Assembly: GCF_003086295.3 (NCBI RefSeq)
Contig: NC_092053.1
Span: forward strand, 117,572,445-117,636,444
Direction: 5' to 3'
DNA: 64,000 bases
From: Arachis hypogaea
Taxonomy: Eukaryota > Streptophyta > Magnoliopsida > Fabales > Fabaceae
Shown: one piece after another, positions 10,315 to 21,807 of the stretch
Layout of the letters: the number at the start of each line of letters is the position of its first letter
How positions within the stretch are numbered: position 1 is the first letter of the stretch
Position numbers and translations under genes: made by a program
Notes under the pieces: model-generated
What the model saw: the letters and a program-made list of their open reading frames with translations, nothing else
Database searches by the model: none
Told to the model about the DNA's origin: nothing

Positions 10315-13300
10315 ATCAGCTTGTTTTTCAACCTTAGTCCTGATACGGGGCAACACCTCTCTTTGGTATTCAATTATCCGATCCCTATTATCAGCCCAAC
10401 GCCTCATTATGTATACTCTGATGTCTTCAAGCATACTGACTATAGGCTTCTCCCGGGCGTCCACAATCACAGAGTTAAATACTTCACACATGTTGTTAAC
10501 CAAGGTATCACACTTAGACCAAGTCCCAAACTTATGCCGGCACCAATATTTGGTTGGTATCTCCATAAGGTGGTTGTAGGCTCCATTATCAACCTTTTGG
10601 ATTTCAGCCATGTTTCTCTCCTACTCTTGTAAATAAGTGGCTTTTGCAGCATTCCACATCATCAGTTTTAGTTGCAGCCCTGGGAATCTCTTCCTGAAAT
10701 TGCTATAAAGATGTCTAACACAGAATCTATGATCTACTCTGGGAATGAGCTCATCAAAGGTTGGAACTAAGCCCTAAATCCATAGTAAATCAGTTTTACT
10801 TGAAGTAGTAATTAAATCAGCATGATATGTGATAATGACAATTAACCAAGTACATACATTTCAATTAATCACAGAATCTATTATCACAATTAATCAGTTT
10901 TACTTGTAGTATGGACATGCACAATTCATACTACAAGTCATACATTTCAATCACTAGGTTCACTATAGGCAACAACTCTAACACTAAACTAGGATCAATA
11001 ACGTAGCTATCAGCAAGTCTAACACTAAAACTAACACTATGAATGAAGTGAGTAGAGAAATAAGTACCTTTTGTTGGTTAGAAATGAAGGTGCATCTCCT
11101 TATCTTGTCACTACCAAAGTCATCACACAGATTGGTGAGAAACCAAGTCCATGTGTCCTTAGTCTCTGCTTCAACCACTGCGTAGGCTATCGGCAGTATC
11201 TGGTCGTTCGGGTCCCAGCCAATAGCCGTGAGAAGTTGACCTTCATATGGTGTCTTGATGAAGCACTCATCAAGGCAAATTATTGGTCTGCAAACCATAA
11301 AACTCTTCTTGCATGCATCAAGGCACACATAAAGTCTTTGGAACTTTGGCCTTAAATCCACACCCGGTTTTGGTCTCTCAGAAGCAAACTCAGGTGGTCT
11401 CTCCACTTGCAACTTAACTGTAGAACCCGGGTTAGACCTCAGCAATTCATGACAATAGTCATAGAGTCTCCAATACTGCTCTATGTACGTTCCTTGTAAC
11501 TCATCAAGTGCAAACTGCTTAACCCGGGCAGCTTTAGACTTAGTTAGCTCTACATTCCACTTGCTGTATGCTTTCTTCATTAGTGTGGAGAGCTTTATTT
11601 TTGGATTCTCAGCGATCGTTTTTAGAAACACCTTGCTCAACCAGTTTGCATGCATAATTCCAATTTTCAACTCTCTAGAACAGCTATGCTTGTTATGGCA
11701 ACTGGTTAATTGCCATGTTTGCTCATTCTTAATCTTCCCACAGTATGCAAATCAGTTACAACCCTCCACACAAGTGACCTTCACTCTCCGAAGATCAACC
11801 TTATCAAACCTTAAATCCCTCCCAGTGTGTACAGCATAGGCAGTGGCACAATCCTTGAACTCTTCTCTTGAGACATAAAGAGTTCCAACCTCCCACTTGT
11901 ACTCACTCATATCCTTTAGCTGCTTGTGCAATGGATACTTCTTGGCAACACTATTTCCATTCTCATCATCATCAGTAATAGGCATATCTAGGAATTCTTC
12001 AGAATCATATCCTTCTTTCTCATCACCTAAACCTGCAACAACCTTCTCCTTACCTTTGGCACTCCCACTAGCTTTTGCTGCATCTGTTTGGGTTTCAGTT
12101 GATGCAGCCTCGAATCTATCCCCTACCCTGATGTTGACATCTACTAAGCCCTCTGCCCATTCCTTATCATCATCACTGTCACCAAACACAACTTCGGCAG
12201 CACTATCTTCTGAACCATCACCATTTCTCGAATCAGAACTCCATGAATCACAACTATCATATTCACCACCCTTGGGTTCATAGTCCTCGTCCTCACTGCC
12301 ATCACTACCCTCTCCTTCCTCATCTGATTCATCTTTGTTACCCAGAATTTCTTCCTCCACATTTGGTCCAGAATTTTTCTCCACCTGTCCAACTGTTTGG
12401 GCCTCACTTGTAACCATTGGGCCCTGCCCATCAGATCCACCACCCTTCACTTGCATGTTACTTTCAGTACTCCCTAACAAGTGTACATCTTCAACCACCT
12501 CATAGATATCACTTGTTTTGTGAACTACAAACAGCTCCACCATATCCTCCCTAACCCCAATGTTAGCCATATTCATTGCATCTTTATCAGTTCGCAGCAT
12601 CCTTAAGCCTTCTTCTGTATTCTGATCCTGTGATTTGTACCACATTGCAGCAATATCTTTCTTCAAATACCTTTGTCTGCTCACTATGTCATAAACCTCA
12701 ATCAGGCTCCATTCATCTTCATTGCAGTAGTCTATGACAGTTGTCTCCCCACCCAAATACTTCAATTACCCTCGTTGAAGTCCAAAGCTACCTTGGTGGT
12801 AAACTTTGACACTAAAATAACTCATCCTAACCAACAGACCCTGTTACAACAGGCAAACATAACAAAACAACATAATCGCAGGCACACATTCAATCACCAA
12901 AAAACGTAAATTCATGCCCTAACTAACATAAGCAACGAACATTTTGCTGAGAATACAAAAAACCAACTAAACCCTAAAAATGCACGCAATCTCATACATT
13001 GCCGGCCATCTTTTCTTCGTGGAACTACTCAATAAAACCCCAAAAAACAAAATTTTTTTCAACTACATACCTCGTCGCACGATCAAACTCTGTCACCACA
13101 ACAAAGGTGTAAGCTTTCATGCAAAACTCCCAAGAACGATCCGCCAACTACCTTCCAGCCCCTCCCTACGATCAGCCTCGATGAAGAGAAAAAACGTGTA
13201 TGGTAACGAGAACTGGAATCAAAAACGTTGGGTAGAGGTGCTCTGATTCTTCGACGTTTCGTATTTGCTATAATGAACGATATATTGGGCGCAAAGAGGC

Positions 13301-13335
13301 AGACGTGTGTATCTCAACCTTTGGGCTTACTCACT

Positions 13336-13500
13336 TAATGTCCACGTGTGTAACGCCGTTAACCAAATGTTAGTCATTTGGACGGTAGGACAACATTGAT
13401 TCGATTTAGAAACGTCTATGACACAAATAGGACATTTAAAACGTTAGGGATAGGTTTGAGACTTACTCCAAATGTTGGGGACATAAATGATACTTTACTC
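13336..13500 (-). repeat. Right terminal inverted repeat of MULE-1
   Basis: Inverted partner of 12-176. It ends exactly at GAGTAAAG read on the minus strand and is followed by the target duplication TATTATTAA. It would be the promoter side of the minus-strand transposase. Confidence 0.9.
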
Positions 13501-14010
13501 TATTATTAATTACATTAATTCTGATTCTATTGTTGTTGTTGATTCTGATTTTATTTTGATTTTATTGTTGTTCTGCTTCTGTTTCTTCTGATTCTGAATA
13601 GGGAAGGAAAATAGAGAAAGAAAATGAGAATGCTGAGAGTAAATGGTATTGAAAGTTTCTTTCTTTGTTGTTGTTCTCCAGAGTTGAGAGAGATGGTGAT
13701 GGTTGCTCTTTTTTTCTTCTCTTCTAATGAATTGTTGTTGTTCTTTTCTTTCTTTATTTCTACTTCATTGCTGTTGTTCTTGATTCTGTGACGACAAAGA
13801 AGAAAAAGAAGATGAGATGCTGTTGTGTGACAGAGAAGAGAAAGAAGAATGAAAACTGATTATTTTGGTGAAGAAGGAGAAAGGTATTTTACTCCAAAGG
13901 ACGGTTTAAAAGTTTAGCTGAACCTTAGGGACGATTTTGTATGCAAAAAAAGGTTAGGGATGAAAATTTTTTTTGACCTATACCTTAGAGACCAAAATTG
14001 TACTTAACCC
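13501..14010. repeat. Right part of an older terminal-repeat element
   Basis: The sequence ends near 14010 with TAGAGACCAAAATTGTACTT then AACCC, the style of a transposon terminal repeat (ACCAAAATTGTACTTAACCC). No inverted partner is seen to the right, so its left end is probably outside the window and MULE-1 lies inside it. The rest is T/G-rich (TTGTTGTTG), with no gene seen. Confidence 0.4.
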
Positions 14011-14984
14011 TTATAGAAACCTTTAACCTCTTCTTGAATTCTTTAGTCCAATAATCCTACGCTTTCATTATTTTTAACCATTTTTCAATTTTTCTTACTT
14101 GTCTTCCCAATTTTATATGGCACAACTATTTGGATGAGTTTTTGTGATTTCCTGAACTAGATAGTGACAATGACAAAGGTTAGTTGTTGGCGCCGTGTAT
14201 GAGAGGAGGAAAAGAATAATTAGGATACAAGGAAGTGTGTAATCAGTGTTGATAAATAATTTTTTATGAATGTTGTTGTTTTGCTTTTGTAGAGTACTGA
14301 CAGTTAAGTACATGCAAATTTGTTTATAATTAAATTAAAATAAAAAATTATAATTCAAAAAATTTATTAATTTAATATTATTCATTTGGCATATGGTACT
14401 GATCATTTGATTGGCATATATAAGACACAAGATTATTTATACCTACTAATGGTAGAGTAAAAAATTCTCATAGATATTTTGCTAATTCTTTTTTGAATTT
14501 CTAATCAATTCTATGTTAGTTAGTAGTATTTTTTTTACTAATTATTAGATTGACATATAATGTTAAAGATGTAGTAAGATAAGAATATTTATTAATTAAT
14601 TTTTTAAATAACTTGGTAACCCGATAAACATATAAATTAACATATATTAGATTGATACATAATGTTAAAGATGTGGTAAAATATAGAATTCTACTTTATG
14701 TTATATTATGTGGTACAAAGATAATATAATAAAATAATAAACTATAATGTTCTTACACTATGTTAGATTGCAAGTTAAATAGTCACCAAAAAAAAAGATT
14801 GCAAGTTAAATTTGTAATTGTTAGCTGAAAACTTACAATAGTACATTTTTGTTTATGCTAGAGAAAAATAATATATTTTGATATTGTATTTAAGGATTAC
14901 TAGCATTAAATTTTGATAATTTAAGAAAAAAAATCTGAATGATAATGGTAGATACATATATGGAGAGTAATAATAATAAAAAAT
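14011..14984. other. AT-rich intergenic sequence
   Basis: No coding region, RNA gene or clear repeat boundary seen. Confidence 0.5.
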
Positions 14985-15291
14985 AGGTTTAATTATTCTG
15001 TTGATCCTTATACTTTTGTAAAATTTTCAATTAGATTTATATACTTTTTTTTCTCTTAATTTGGTCCTTGTACCAAATTTTTTTTTTCAATTAGGTCCTC
15101 CTTGACAATAATTAGTTTAATTGTATAGGGACTCAAGTAAAAAAAAAATTAGTGCAAGAACCTAAATAAAAGAAAAAAAATTAGGAACCCAATTAAAAAA
15201 CAATTTGGTGCAAAGACTCAATTAAAAAAAAGTATAGGGACTTAATTAAAAATTTGGCAAAACTATAAGAACCAACAAAATAATTACACCT
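14985..15291. mobile_element. Palindromic MITE of about 307 bp
   Basis: AGGTTTAATTATTCTG at the left is the imperfect inverse of AATAATTACACCT at the right. The arms contain repeated CAATTAGGTCC / GGGACTCAATT-type blocks, so the whole element folds back. The foldback at 53619-54673 has the same terminal style. No convincing target duplication. Confidence 0.55.
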
Positions 15292-15531
15292 AAATAATAC
15301 CAGTGTGTAAAGCAATTAAGAGACATAATAAAAATATAAATTAATAATTTGGGATCTGCATAAAATAAAGTAAGATTGGTATAGTATTGGAAATTGAAAT
15401 AACTTCCTAAGTGGATATTAATTATTCTATACATTACAAATCAAGGTTGTCAAACTCGCGAGTCTAAGTAAACTCGTGGAGCTGACCTAAACTCGACTCA
15501 TAGACTCGTACGAGTTTACCTGTTATGAATT

Positions 15532-15538
<7 letters not shown>

Positions 15539-15593
<55 letters not shown>
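15539..15593. repeat. (TA)n microsatellite
   Basis: About 27 uninterrupted TA units inside the hAT element. Confidence 0.95.
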
Positions 15594-15595
<2 letters not shown>

Positions 15596-15808
15596 TTAAA
15601 TTTAGGCATTCAAAATTAATAAGTTCAACTTCAAAACATATAATAAATTAAAATAGTACCACAATTACAACAGGTACTTTAGAACACACATTCAAATTCT
15701 TCACAAGTATGCATCTAGTTTAACATTGAACCCACACACAATCAAAGCTTCAAATAACACAACCGGAAAAAAGAAAACAACAAAATAACAAGTAAATGGC
15801 CTAATAAA

Positions 15809-15882
15809 CTAAAAGTCGAACTGAAATCCTTCAATATCTTCATCTTCCATGGTATCAATATCCTCATCTTCACCATTTTGTC
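15809..15882 (-). pseudogene. C-terminal codons of a hAT transposase
   Basis: The minus strand encodes QNGEDEDIDTMEDEDIEGFQ then FDF and a TAG stop at 15809-15811. An acidic tail of this kind ends many plant hAT transposases (recalled). The dimerisation domain that should precede it is missing. It supports the hAT assignment of the surrounding element. Confidence 0.45.
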
Positions 15883-18800
15883 CTTAAACCAACAGTTTCA
15901 AATATTTTATCCCTAAATCAACAATAATAAATAATCAAATTAGTAAGTTTGTCCCTAAATAAAAATTCTTCTCCTAAATCAAATAATCAACTATGAACAT
16001 TGAACCATATCATATACTAACATAGACACACAATAACACTGTAATTTACTAAATTTGTAACTGCAATAGCTTTCAATGATCAGAATTTAGATATTCAAAA
16101 GAATGAATTAACAATGATTAAAATTCAAACATTCATAATTTATACAATTCCAGAGACCAGAACAACTAAAAAATTAAAATTAGTAATAAGTAACAACTAG
16201 AAAATTCAGGAAGTCAATAATAAACTCAAGTAACAACTATGAAATCTTTTTAAAAAAACATACCTGAATGAAGGTAGTGAAGTGGCGCGGTCATGCAGGA
16301 AGAGAAGCGGCAAGGTTGTGTAGCAGTGGAGGTAGAGAAACGGTGAACGGTGGCAGCAAAGCAGAGCAGATCAATAGAAGTAGCAAAGGCTCGACGAACG
16401 TATACAACTCTGCGCGACGGTAGAGGCTCAACGACAGCACGGTAGACACGGCAGAGGCTCGACGTGCATAAAAGAGAATAGAGAGCAAGATAAGGAGAAG
16501 GCGAGAAGCAGAGCAGAGAGTAAGACGCGGGGTTGTGCGCGAAGCTGAGTAGACAAAGGAGCAAGAGTGCCAGCCGGCGAAGAACGGCGATGAAGGCAAA
16601 TGAGTGAAGTCAGAACAATGAGTGCGGGAGAGAGGGAGAACATCAAAGAGTGAGGTAAGAGGGAGTCACTGAGCCAATTAGGGATTTAGGATAAGTGGGT
16701 AGCATTTTTTCGTTTTTTTTTGGGCCAGAATGCCAAAATGACGTCATTTTTGGCCAAAATGGGCACCTAACGCAAACTCGCTAACTCGCTCTCAAACTCG
16801 CGAGTTTGACCGAGTTTATGCGAGTCTACCCGAGTTTACTCAAAAACGAGTTTGTGTTCGAGTTAACTCGATTTCACTACCTAAATTCGTAAACTCGTAC
16901 GAGTTTACGAGTTAACTCGAGAGTTTGACAACAATGTTACGAATATAAACTAAATGTTAACTATTATACACGTTATGAAAATTAAATAACTTGTTACATT
17001 TTACAATATAATAGTTGGCATTTGTTTTAAATTAAATAAAACTTTCACCGAAGCGTACAAATATTCTTATTCAGTTAAATATGAATTGTACCAACTAATG
17101 TTTCATTTGCCAATCCGTAGAACCCTAACCTTAAAGGAGAAACACGTATACTATTAATTATAAATTTTTTATCTATATCCTACATCAAAGATATGTATAA
17201 AGAATGACAATAAATATGAAATAATTGATAATATTAATATATAAATGTACCTCTCATTACCTTTGTATTGTGAACAATTTAACAATTTAACTAAATTAAT
17301 ATTCATAGATGAATAAAGTTGAGTCACATTTGCAACCTGTGGAGTGTGTGGATAAAATAAAGTATGGTGAGAATTGCAACAATGAAATAGAAAGAGTCGT
17401 TAATCAATTCTTGAGAGTTTTGTTCCCAACATACAAATATTTTAGTCAACTTTATTTGATGGACCTTTCTACAAGAGCTCCGTCAAATACTTTCCCAAGT
17501 TTGTAAGGTATATATGATTTTGCCGTCATGGTTTTGTTGATTTTTTTGCAGGAAGTATTGTTTGACCTAGGCAATGAGGCTGAAGATGAGGGTAGGAATT
17601 TGGAGTGCGAGGGTGGGGGATCGCATGGATATATAGATATGGGTGGGCTTAGATCAGAAGACGTTCTTCTAATGGAATTTAACACGCCCGAGGAAGCAAT
17701 CGGTTTCTATAATATCTATAGCCGCATTAAGGGATTTGCAACAAGACAAGGAAAGAAGGTAATAAATATTGTCAGAGAGATTGTTAGCCGCATTAAGGGG
17801 TCTGCAATAGAGAGGGGTTCAAAGAGAAGAAATGGTTGGAGAAGACTGATAGAAAGAAGGAACATAAAGTAATAACTCGTTGTGGTTGCGTGGGTGTGAT
17901 GAGAATTAAGAGGAAAGATGGTAGCAGAAAGTGGCATGTCTCACAATTTGTCGATGAGTACAATCACGAGCTTGTTTTGGGGAAGTTTGTGGATTTCTTG
18001 AGATCACACAAGAAAATTTCAGAGGTTGATATTGCTCATCTAACAAGCATGCGGGATATAGGAATTAGCATTCCTAAAATCTATGAATCGTTTGTAGCCC
18101 AGCTTGCTGGCTTCAACATGATCACGTTTACAAAGCAAGATATGTATAACGAGGTGAGGAGGCAAAGAGCATTGTAGGATGGAGATGTGAATGCAGTAAT
18201 TCGGTTCCTAGAAGGTGTTGGTTGTGTTGATGGAAAAATGTTTTGGAGGCATAGATTGGGTCCTGGATAACACTTGTGCAACCTGTTTTGGAGTGATGGG
18301 CGCAGTCAGTATAATTATGGGGTATTTGGTGACGTGCTGGCACTCAATGTGACCTATAGACTGAACAAATATAATCTACCCGTAGTGGTTTTTTCCGGGG
18401 TTAACCATCACAACCAGACGTGCATATTTGGCACGGCTTTGGTGTCTTGTGAGTCACAAGAATCTTATGTATAGGTGCTTGAACAATTTTTGGAGTGCAT
18501 GGGGGTGTAGCACCAAAGTTGGTAATCTCCAATGGCGATCCAGCAATGCGCATAGATATTCAAAGGATTTTCCCTGCTGCTCATCACCGATTGTGCGCGT
18601 GGCATCTTTTTCGGTATGCGACGTCAAAAATTTTTAACCCACGATTCATACAACTTTTTAAACATTTCATAGTGGTAGACATCGAGATAGATGAATTTGA
18701 GGTGGTGTGGGGGGCAATGCTTGATGAGTGTGGCATGAGGGAGGTTGAATGGGTGCATGAGTTGTATAGGAAGAAGTATTCATGGAAAACTGCTTATATT

Positions 18801-19726
18801 AGTGGAAGATTCTTTACGGGGATTAGAACAACTTGTCGGTGCGAGTCTCTGGGATAGTTTGTCGAAAGCAGGTTTGGGGTGATTGAATTTGTGACAAACT
18901 TCCAGAGGTGTGTGAATTTTCTTAAAGACAATGAGGATAAGTTGGAATTTCAATCGTGCTACGGGACTCCGGTGTTGCAAACTCAGTTCATAGAGTTAAA
19001 GAAGTCTGGTGCCACGCGATTCATGCACGAGATGTTTTGGAGATATCGTGAGTCGCTAAAACGGTGTGTGCGGGTGAGGATAAATGATTGTGTCGAGATA
19101 GAAGGTGGCCAGATGTTCAACATCCAGAAGTTTCACAAACCAGAAATGGCATGGCAGGTTAAGCACGAGAATGCAACGAACACCTTCATGTGCTCCTGTT
19201 TGAGAATGGAGTCGTTCGGACTCCCATGTGTACATATACTAGTTGTTCTTGTGCAACTTGATGTTGTGGTTATTCCCGATAGCCTTGTGCTGCGACGGTG
19301 GTCGAAAATAGCAAATATTGATATGAAGCGAGAGACATGCCCGTGTCTGTCCGAGAAATCGTTGACAATTTACCGTACTAGATTCGGTGCATTCTCATAG
19401 TTATGCAAGAGGCTTGAAAAGGTTGCCTGCATGAGCGACGAGGACTTCAAATCGATTTTGCAAAAGGTTGTGAACGACACGTCTTTGGAAATGAAGTATG
19501 GACTTCGAGGGGACAACCCCATTTAAAATGAAGCGCAGGGAGGAGGCGTGAAGGATCCGGTTTGTGCGAGAACCAAAGGGACTGGACGTGGCAACCAAGC
19601 ATCCCCATCAACTGGTAGGAAGAGATGGAAATGCAACAGTTGTGGTCGATTGGGCCATCAAAGGACTAGGTGCCCAGGTGTGGCTGCATCAGGGATAATT
19701 GGCGATAGACTTCATGCAGAGGCAGG

Positions 19727-20147
19727 TGTTGGGAATAAGACACCATTCCCCCTTGAGAAAACACCTTTGACAGAGAAATAAAATAGACACAATCACAACA
19801 CAAGAATTTAACGTGGAAACTCCAATTACCGGAGAAAAAACCACGGCCGTTGTCAAATGACAACCAGAGAATATCACTATGTGAAAATTGTTACAACACA
19901 TAGACTTCTTTCTCTCTAACACCAGCACCCCAGTACACCCACACTCTCTCAAAGCAAATATCTAACTACACCTCACAACACTCTCTAATCAAAGAGTACA
20001 GAAGAAAAGAAAAATCAGATACAAGCTTAAAGTGTTTCTGACTGGTGCAAAAACAAATGGAGAACTTAGCCTCATATTTATAGCCTAGGCCACCCACTCC
20101 ATTTGCTATCCTAAGCAATGTGGGACTAATTTAACCAAATCCTAACA
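19727..20147 (-). repeat. 3' LTR of the small LTR element
   Basis: 421 bp, direct copy of 20992-21412, ending CCTAACA. Confidence 0.9.
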
Positions 20148-20991
20148 ATCTTCACCTTGATTGAAATAGTCACACATCTTCAGCTTCCATTGTCAACACC
20201 GACAATTCTTTGCTGCCATTGTCTATACCGACAATCATAGTTCAGAGAACTATCATACTCCACCATGAAAGTATACTCACTTGGAATTAGACCACTCCAA
20301 GCATTTCGCTTTGGTACAGATCGAAACCTTGCTGAAAATTCATGGTGCAACTTCCAAATTGGCTTTTCCTAGAAGTTCTTCAGCCATCGACCTAACTCTG
20401 CCACACACCTTGCATCTCAACGCCAACCAATGCCCGTGTGCAATTGTGGACCCGATTGCCACAACTTATCCTTATCCATGGCAGTGCGGTAATACCATGA
20501 GGATACTTCTTGTCTTCTAGAGAACATCATCTTCTCTCATAGAGAGAGCAACCAGAGATCTTCTCCTTCAACGCCTTGTGCAAACCTGATTGTATCAACA
20601 CATCCTTGACTTGTATTTGCCATAAGCCAAAATTGATTCTTCCATCAAATTTCTCTATTTCAAGCTTCACAGCACTTGAATATCCTGACATTGTTGCAAC
20701 TGTATACTGGAATAGTATAACTCAACTGTAGACCGTGCACTAGGAAGGGTCCCCCAGGAAAGAGAAGTGGGTCACAATGGACACACTTAAATACCAGGTC
20801 TTTCCTTAGCCAGAACCTTTCCAAACTGCACTCTCACAATGTCACACTGCCTTCCAGCAACAACAACAGCAACCAAAGATCAACCTCAAGCCACAGGACA
20901 AAATTCTTTTCTGATGTGGAAGGTCAGACTAGGCTGCAACCACAGAGCATACTAAGAATAAATCCCACCAAACCGAAGCTTTGATACCACT

Positions 20992-21412
20992 TGTTGGGAA
21001 TAAGACACCATTCCCCCTTGAGAAAACACCTTTGACAGAGAAATAAAATAGACACAATCACAACACAAGAATTTAACGTGAAAATTCCAATTACCGGAGA
21101 AAAAACCACGGCCGTTGTCAAATGACAACCAGAGAATATCACTATGTGAAAATTGTTACAACACATAGACTTCTTTCTCTCTAACACCGGCACCCCAGTA
21201 CACCCACACTCTCTCAAAGCAAATATCTAACTACACCTCACAACACTCTCTAATCAAAGAGTACAGAAGAAAAGAAAAATCAGATACAAGCTTAAAGTGT
21301 TTCTGACTGGTGCAAAAACAAATGGAGAACTTAGCCTCATATTTATAGCCTAGGCCACCCACTCCATTTGCTATCCTAAGCAATGTGGGACTAATTCAAC
21401 CAAATCCTAACA
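20992..21412 (-). repeat. 5' LTR of the small LTR element
   Basis: 421 bp, direct copy of 19727-20147. It lies next to the tRNA-Met-like primer site. Confidence 0.9.
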
Positions 21413-21807
21413 GCAGGCACCAGTGGCCAATCAGTTTGGGTAAGAGCATTTAATTGTATTATGCTATGGTTAGCAATAGCGACTTAAATTGAGTTGCAAC
21501 TTTTGGAATGTGTTGTCTCCATTTTGGCAATAAATATTGTTAGCAATAATATGATCTGTGTTTGGGTAGTGAGTCAGTTTACATTATGATGTGGGTTAGT
21601 TGAAAGATCAATGTCGTGTGTCTATGTAAAGATATTGTTGTTGTTAATGTTGTAGGCAGAAGGTTCAGCGGAGCAGACAAGGTCACGAAAAAGGACATGC
21701 AAGCTTCTGGAGACCTTTCCCAGGTCGCTCTGATTTCGAACAATTTCAATGTTTACAAGCCACTTGTAATGTGTATGTTTTCTTTGGTCAAAGGCTTGTA
21801 CAGGTAG

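Larger units (their letters stand above)
476..12825 (-). pseudogene. mudrA-like MULE transposase, split by a retrotransposon
   Basis: Coding segments read 12825-11068, intron, 10773-10315, then across the retrotransposon to 889-476, all in one frame. The ATG at 12825 gives MSYFSVKVYHQG, the usual start region of plant MULE transposases. An acidic linker follows, then a MuDR-type Cys/His region (TCVEG...WQLTSCHNKHSC), the DDE domain (LDECFIKT near 11240; VDHRFCVRHLY in exon 2) and a SWIM zinc finger (CSCRKFQLSGIPCAH near 740). In-frame stops are TAA at 12766-12768, TGA at 11752-11754 and TAG at 10621-10623 (apparent W to stop). The C-terminal zinc knuckle is missing; the last codons are antisense to the GRF exon. 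It would cut and paste MULE ends but is now inactive. Confidence 0.9.
12..13500 (-). mobile_element. MULE-1, Mutator-like DNA transposon split by a gypsy element
   Basis: Long terminal inverted repeats (12-176 and 13336-13500) start GAGTAAAGTATCATTTATG on both sides. They are flanked by TTTTATTAA (3-11) and TATTATTAA (13501-13509), an 8/9 match to the 9-bp duplication expected of Mutator elements. Without the 9.4-kb retrotransposon and its duplicated 5 bp the element is about 4.06 kb. It carries a mudrA-like transposase on the minus strand, starting near the right TIR, and a GRF zinc-finger exon on the plus strand, starting near the left TIR. The two genes converge and overlap around 476-526, where both have lost their 3' ends, so an internal deletion is inferred there. 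Three nonsense codons and the retrotransposon make it non-autonomous. Confidence 0.92.
15442..16936 (-). mobile_element. Non-autonomous hAT element
   Basis: The ends are CAAGGTTGTCAAACTCGCGA and, inverted, CATTGTTGTCAAACTC. They are flanked by TTACAAAT (15434-15441) and TTACGAAT (16937-16944), a 7/8 match to an 8-bp hAT duplication. The subterminal regions are packed with ACTCG/CGAGT motifs, as in many hAT elements. Inside are a (TA)n tract, the last codons of a transposase on the minus strand, and a GC-richer stretch (16270-16680) that may be its 5' exon. Most of the transposase is gone, so it is a deletion derivative. Confidence 0.8.
19727..21412 (-). mobile_element. Small non-autonomous LTR retrotransposon
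   Basis: Two 421-bp LTRs (19727-20147 and 20992-21412) begin TGTTGGGAATAAG and end CCTAACA. They are flanked by a perfect 5-bp duplication, GCAGG (19722-19726 and 21413-21417). I count about four LTR differences. Next to the right LTR the minus strand reads TGGTATCAAAGC (20978-20989), close to the initiator-Met tRNA primer site, so the element points left. The 844-bp interior has no gag or pol; it is a TRIM-like or internally deleted, probably copia-type, element. It sits in the 3' coding part of the FAR1 pseudogene. Confidence 0.9.
17309..21807 (+). pseudogene. FAR1-related (FRS5-like) gene, degenerate
   Basis: FAR1/FHY3 relatives are MULE-derived proteins with a FAR1 DNA-binding domain, a MULE transposase domain and a SWIM zinc finger. 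All are visible here in order: first exon at 17309 (HLQPVECVDKIKYGEN); FAR1 domain about 17555-18000 (SRIKGFATRQGKK, HVSQFVDEYNHEL); transposase domain 18280-18860 (LFWSDGRSQ, VVVFSGVNHHNQTCIFG, CAWHLFRYA, GIRTTCRCES); SWIM 19190-19240 (CSCLRMESFGLPCVHIL); zinc knuckle near 19640 (CNSCGRLGHQRTRCP); last exon 21655-21807. Frameshifts occur near 17850 and 18480, with stops near 18175, 18268, 18472, 18855 and 19398. A small LTR element interrupts it after 19726. A 68-bp-spaced duplication of AGCCGCATTAAGGG (17719, 17787) damages the FAR1 domain. It is not functional as read. Confidence 0.85.

Noticed and set aside
11897..12443. Reading frames antisense or frame-shifted to the acidic linker of the MULE-1 transposase
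   Set aside because: Shadows of the real frame caused by low-complexity acidic codons.
16250..16646. Ser/Leu-rich minus-strand frames in the hAT element
   Set aside because: Three overlapping frames without a recognisable domain; at most leader or first-exon remnants.
20281..20520. 79-residue frame inside the small LTR element
   Set aside because: No gag or pol features, and on the strand opposite to the element's direction.
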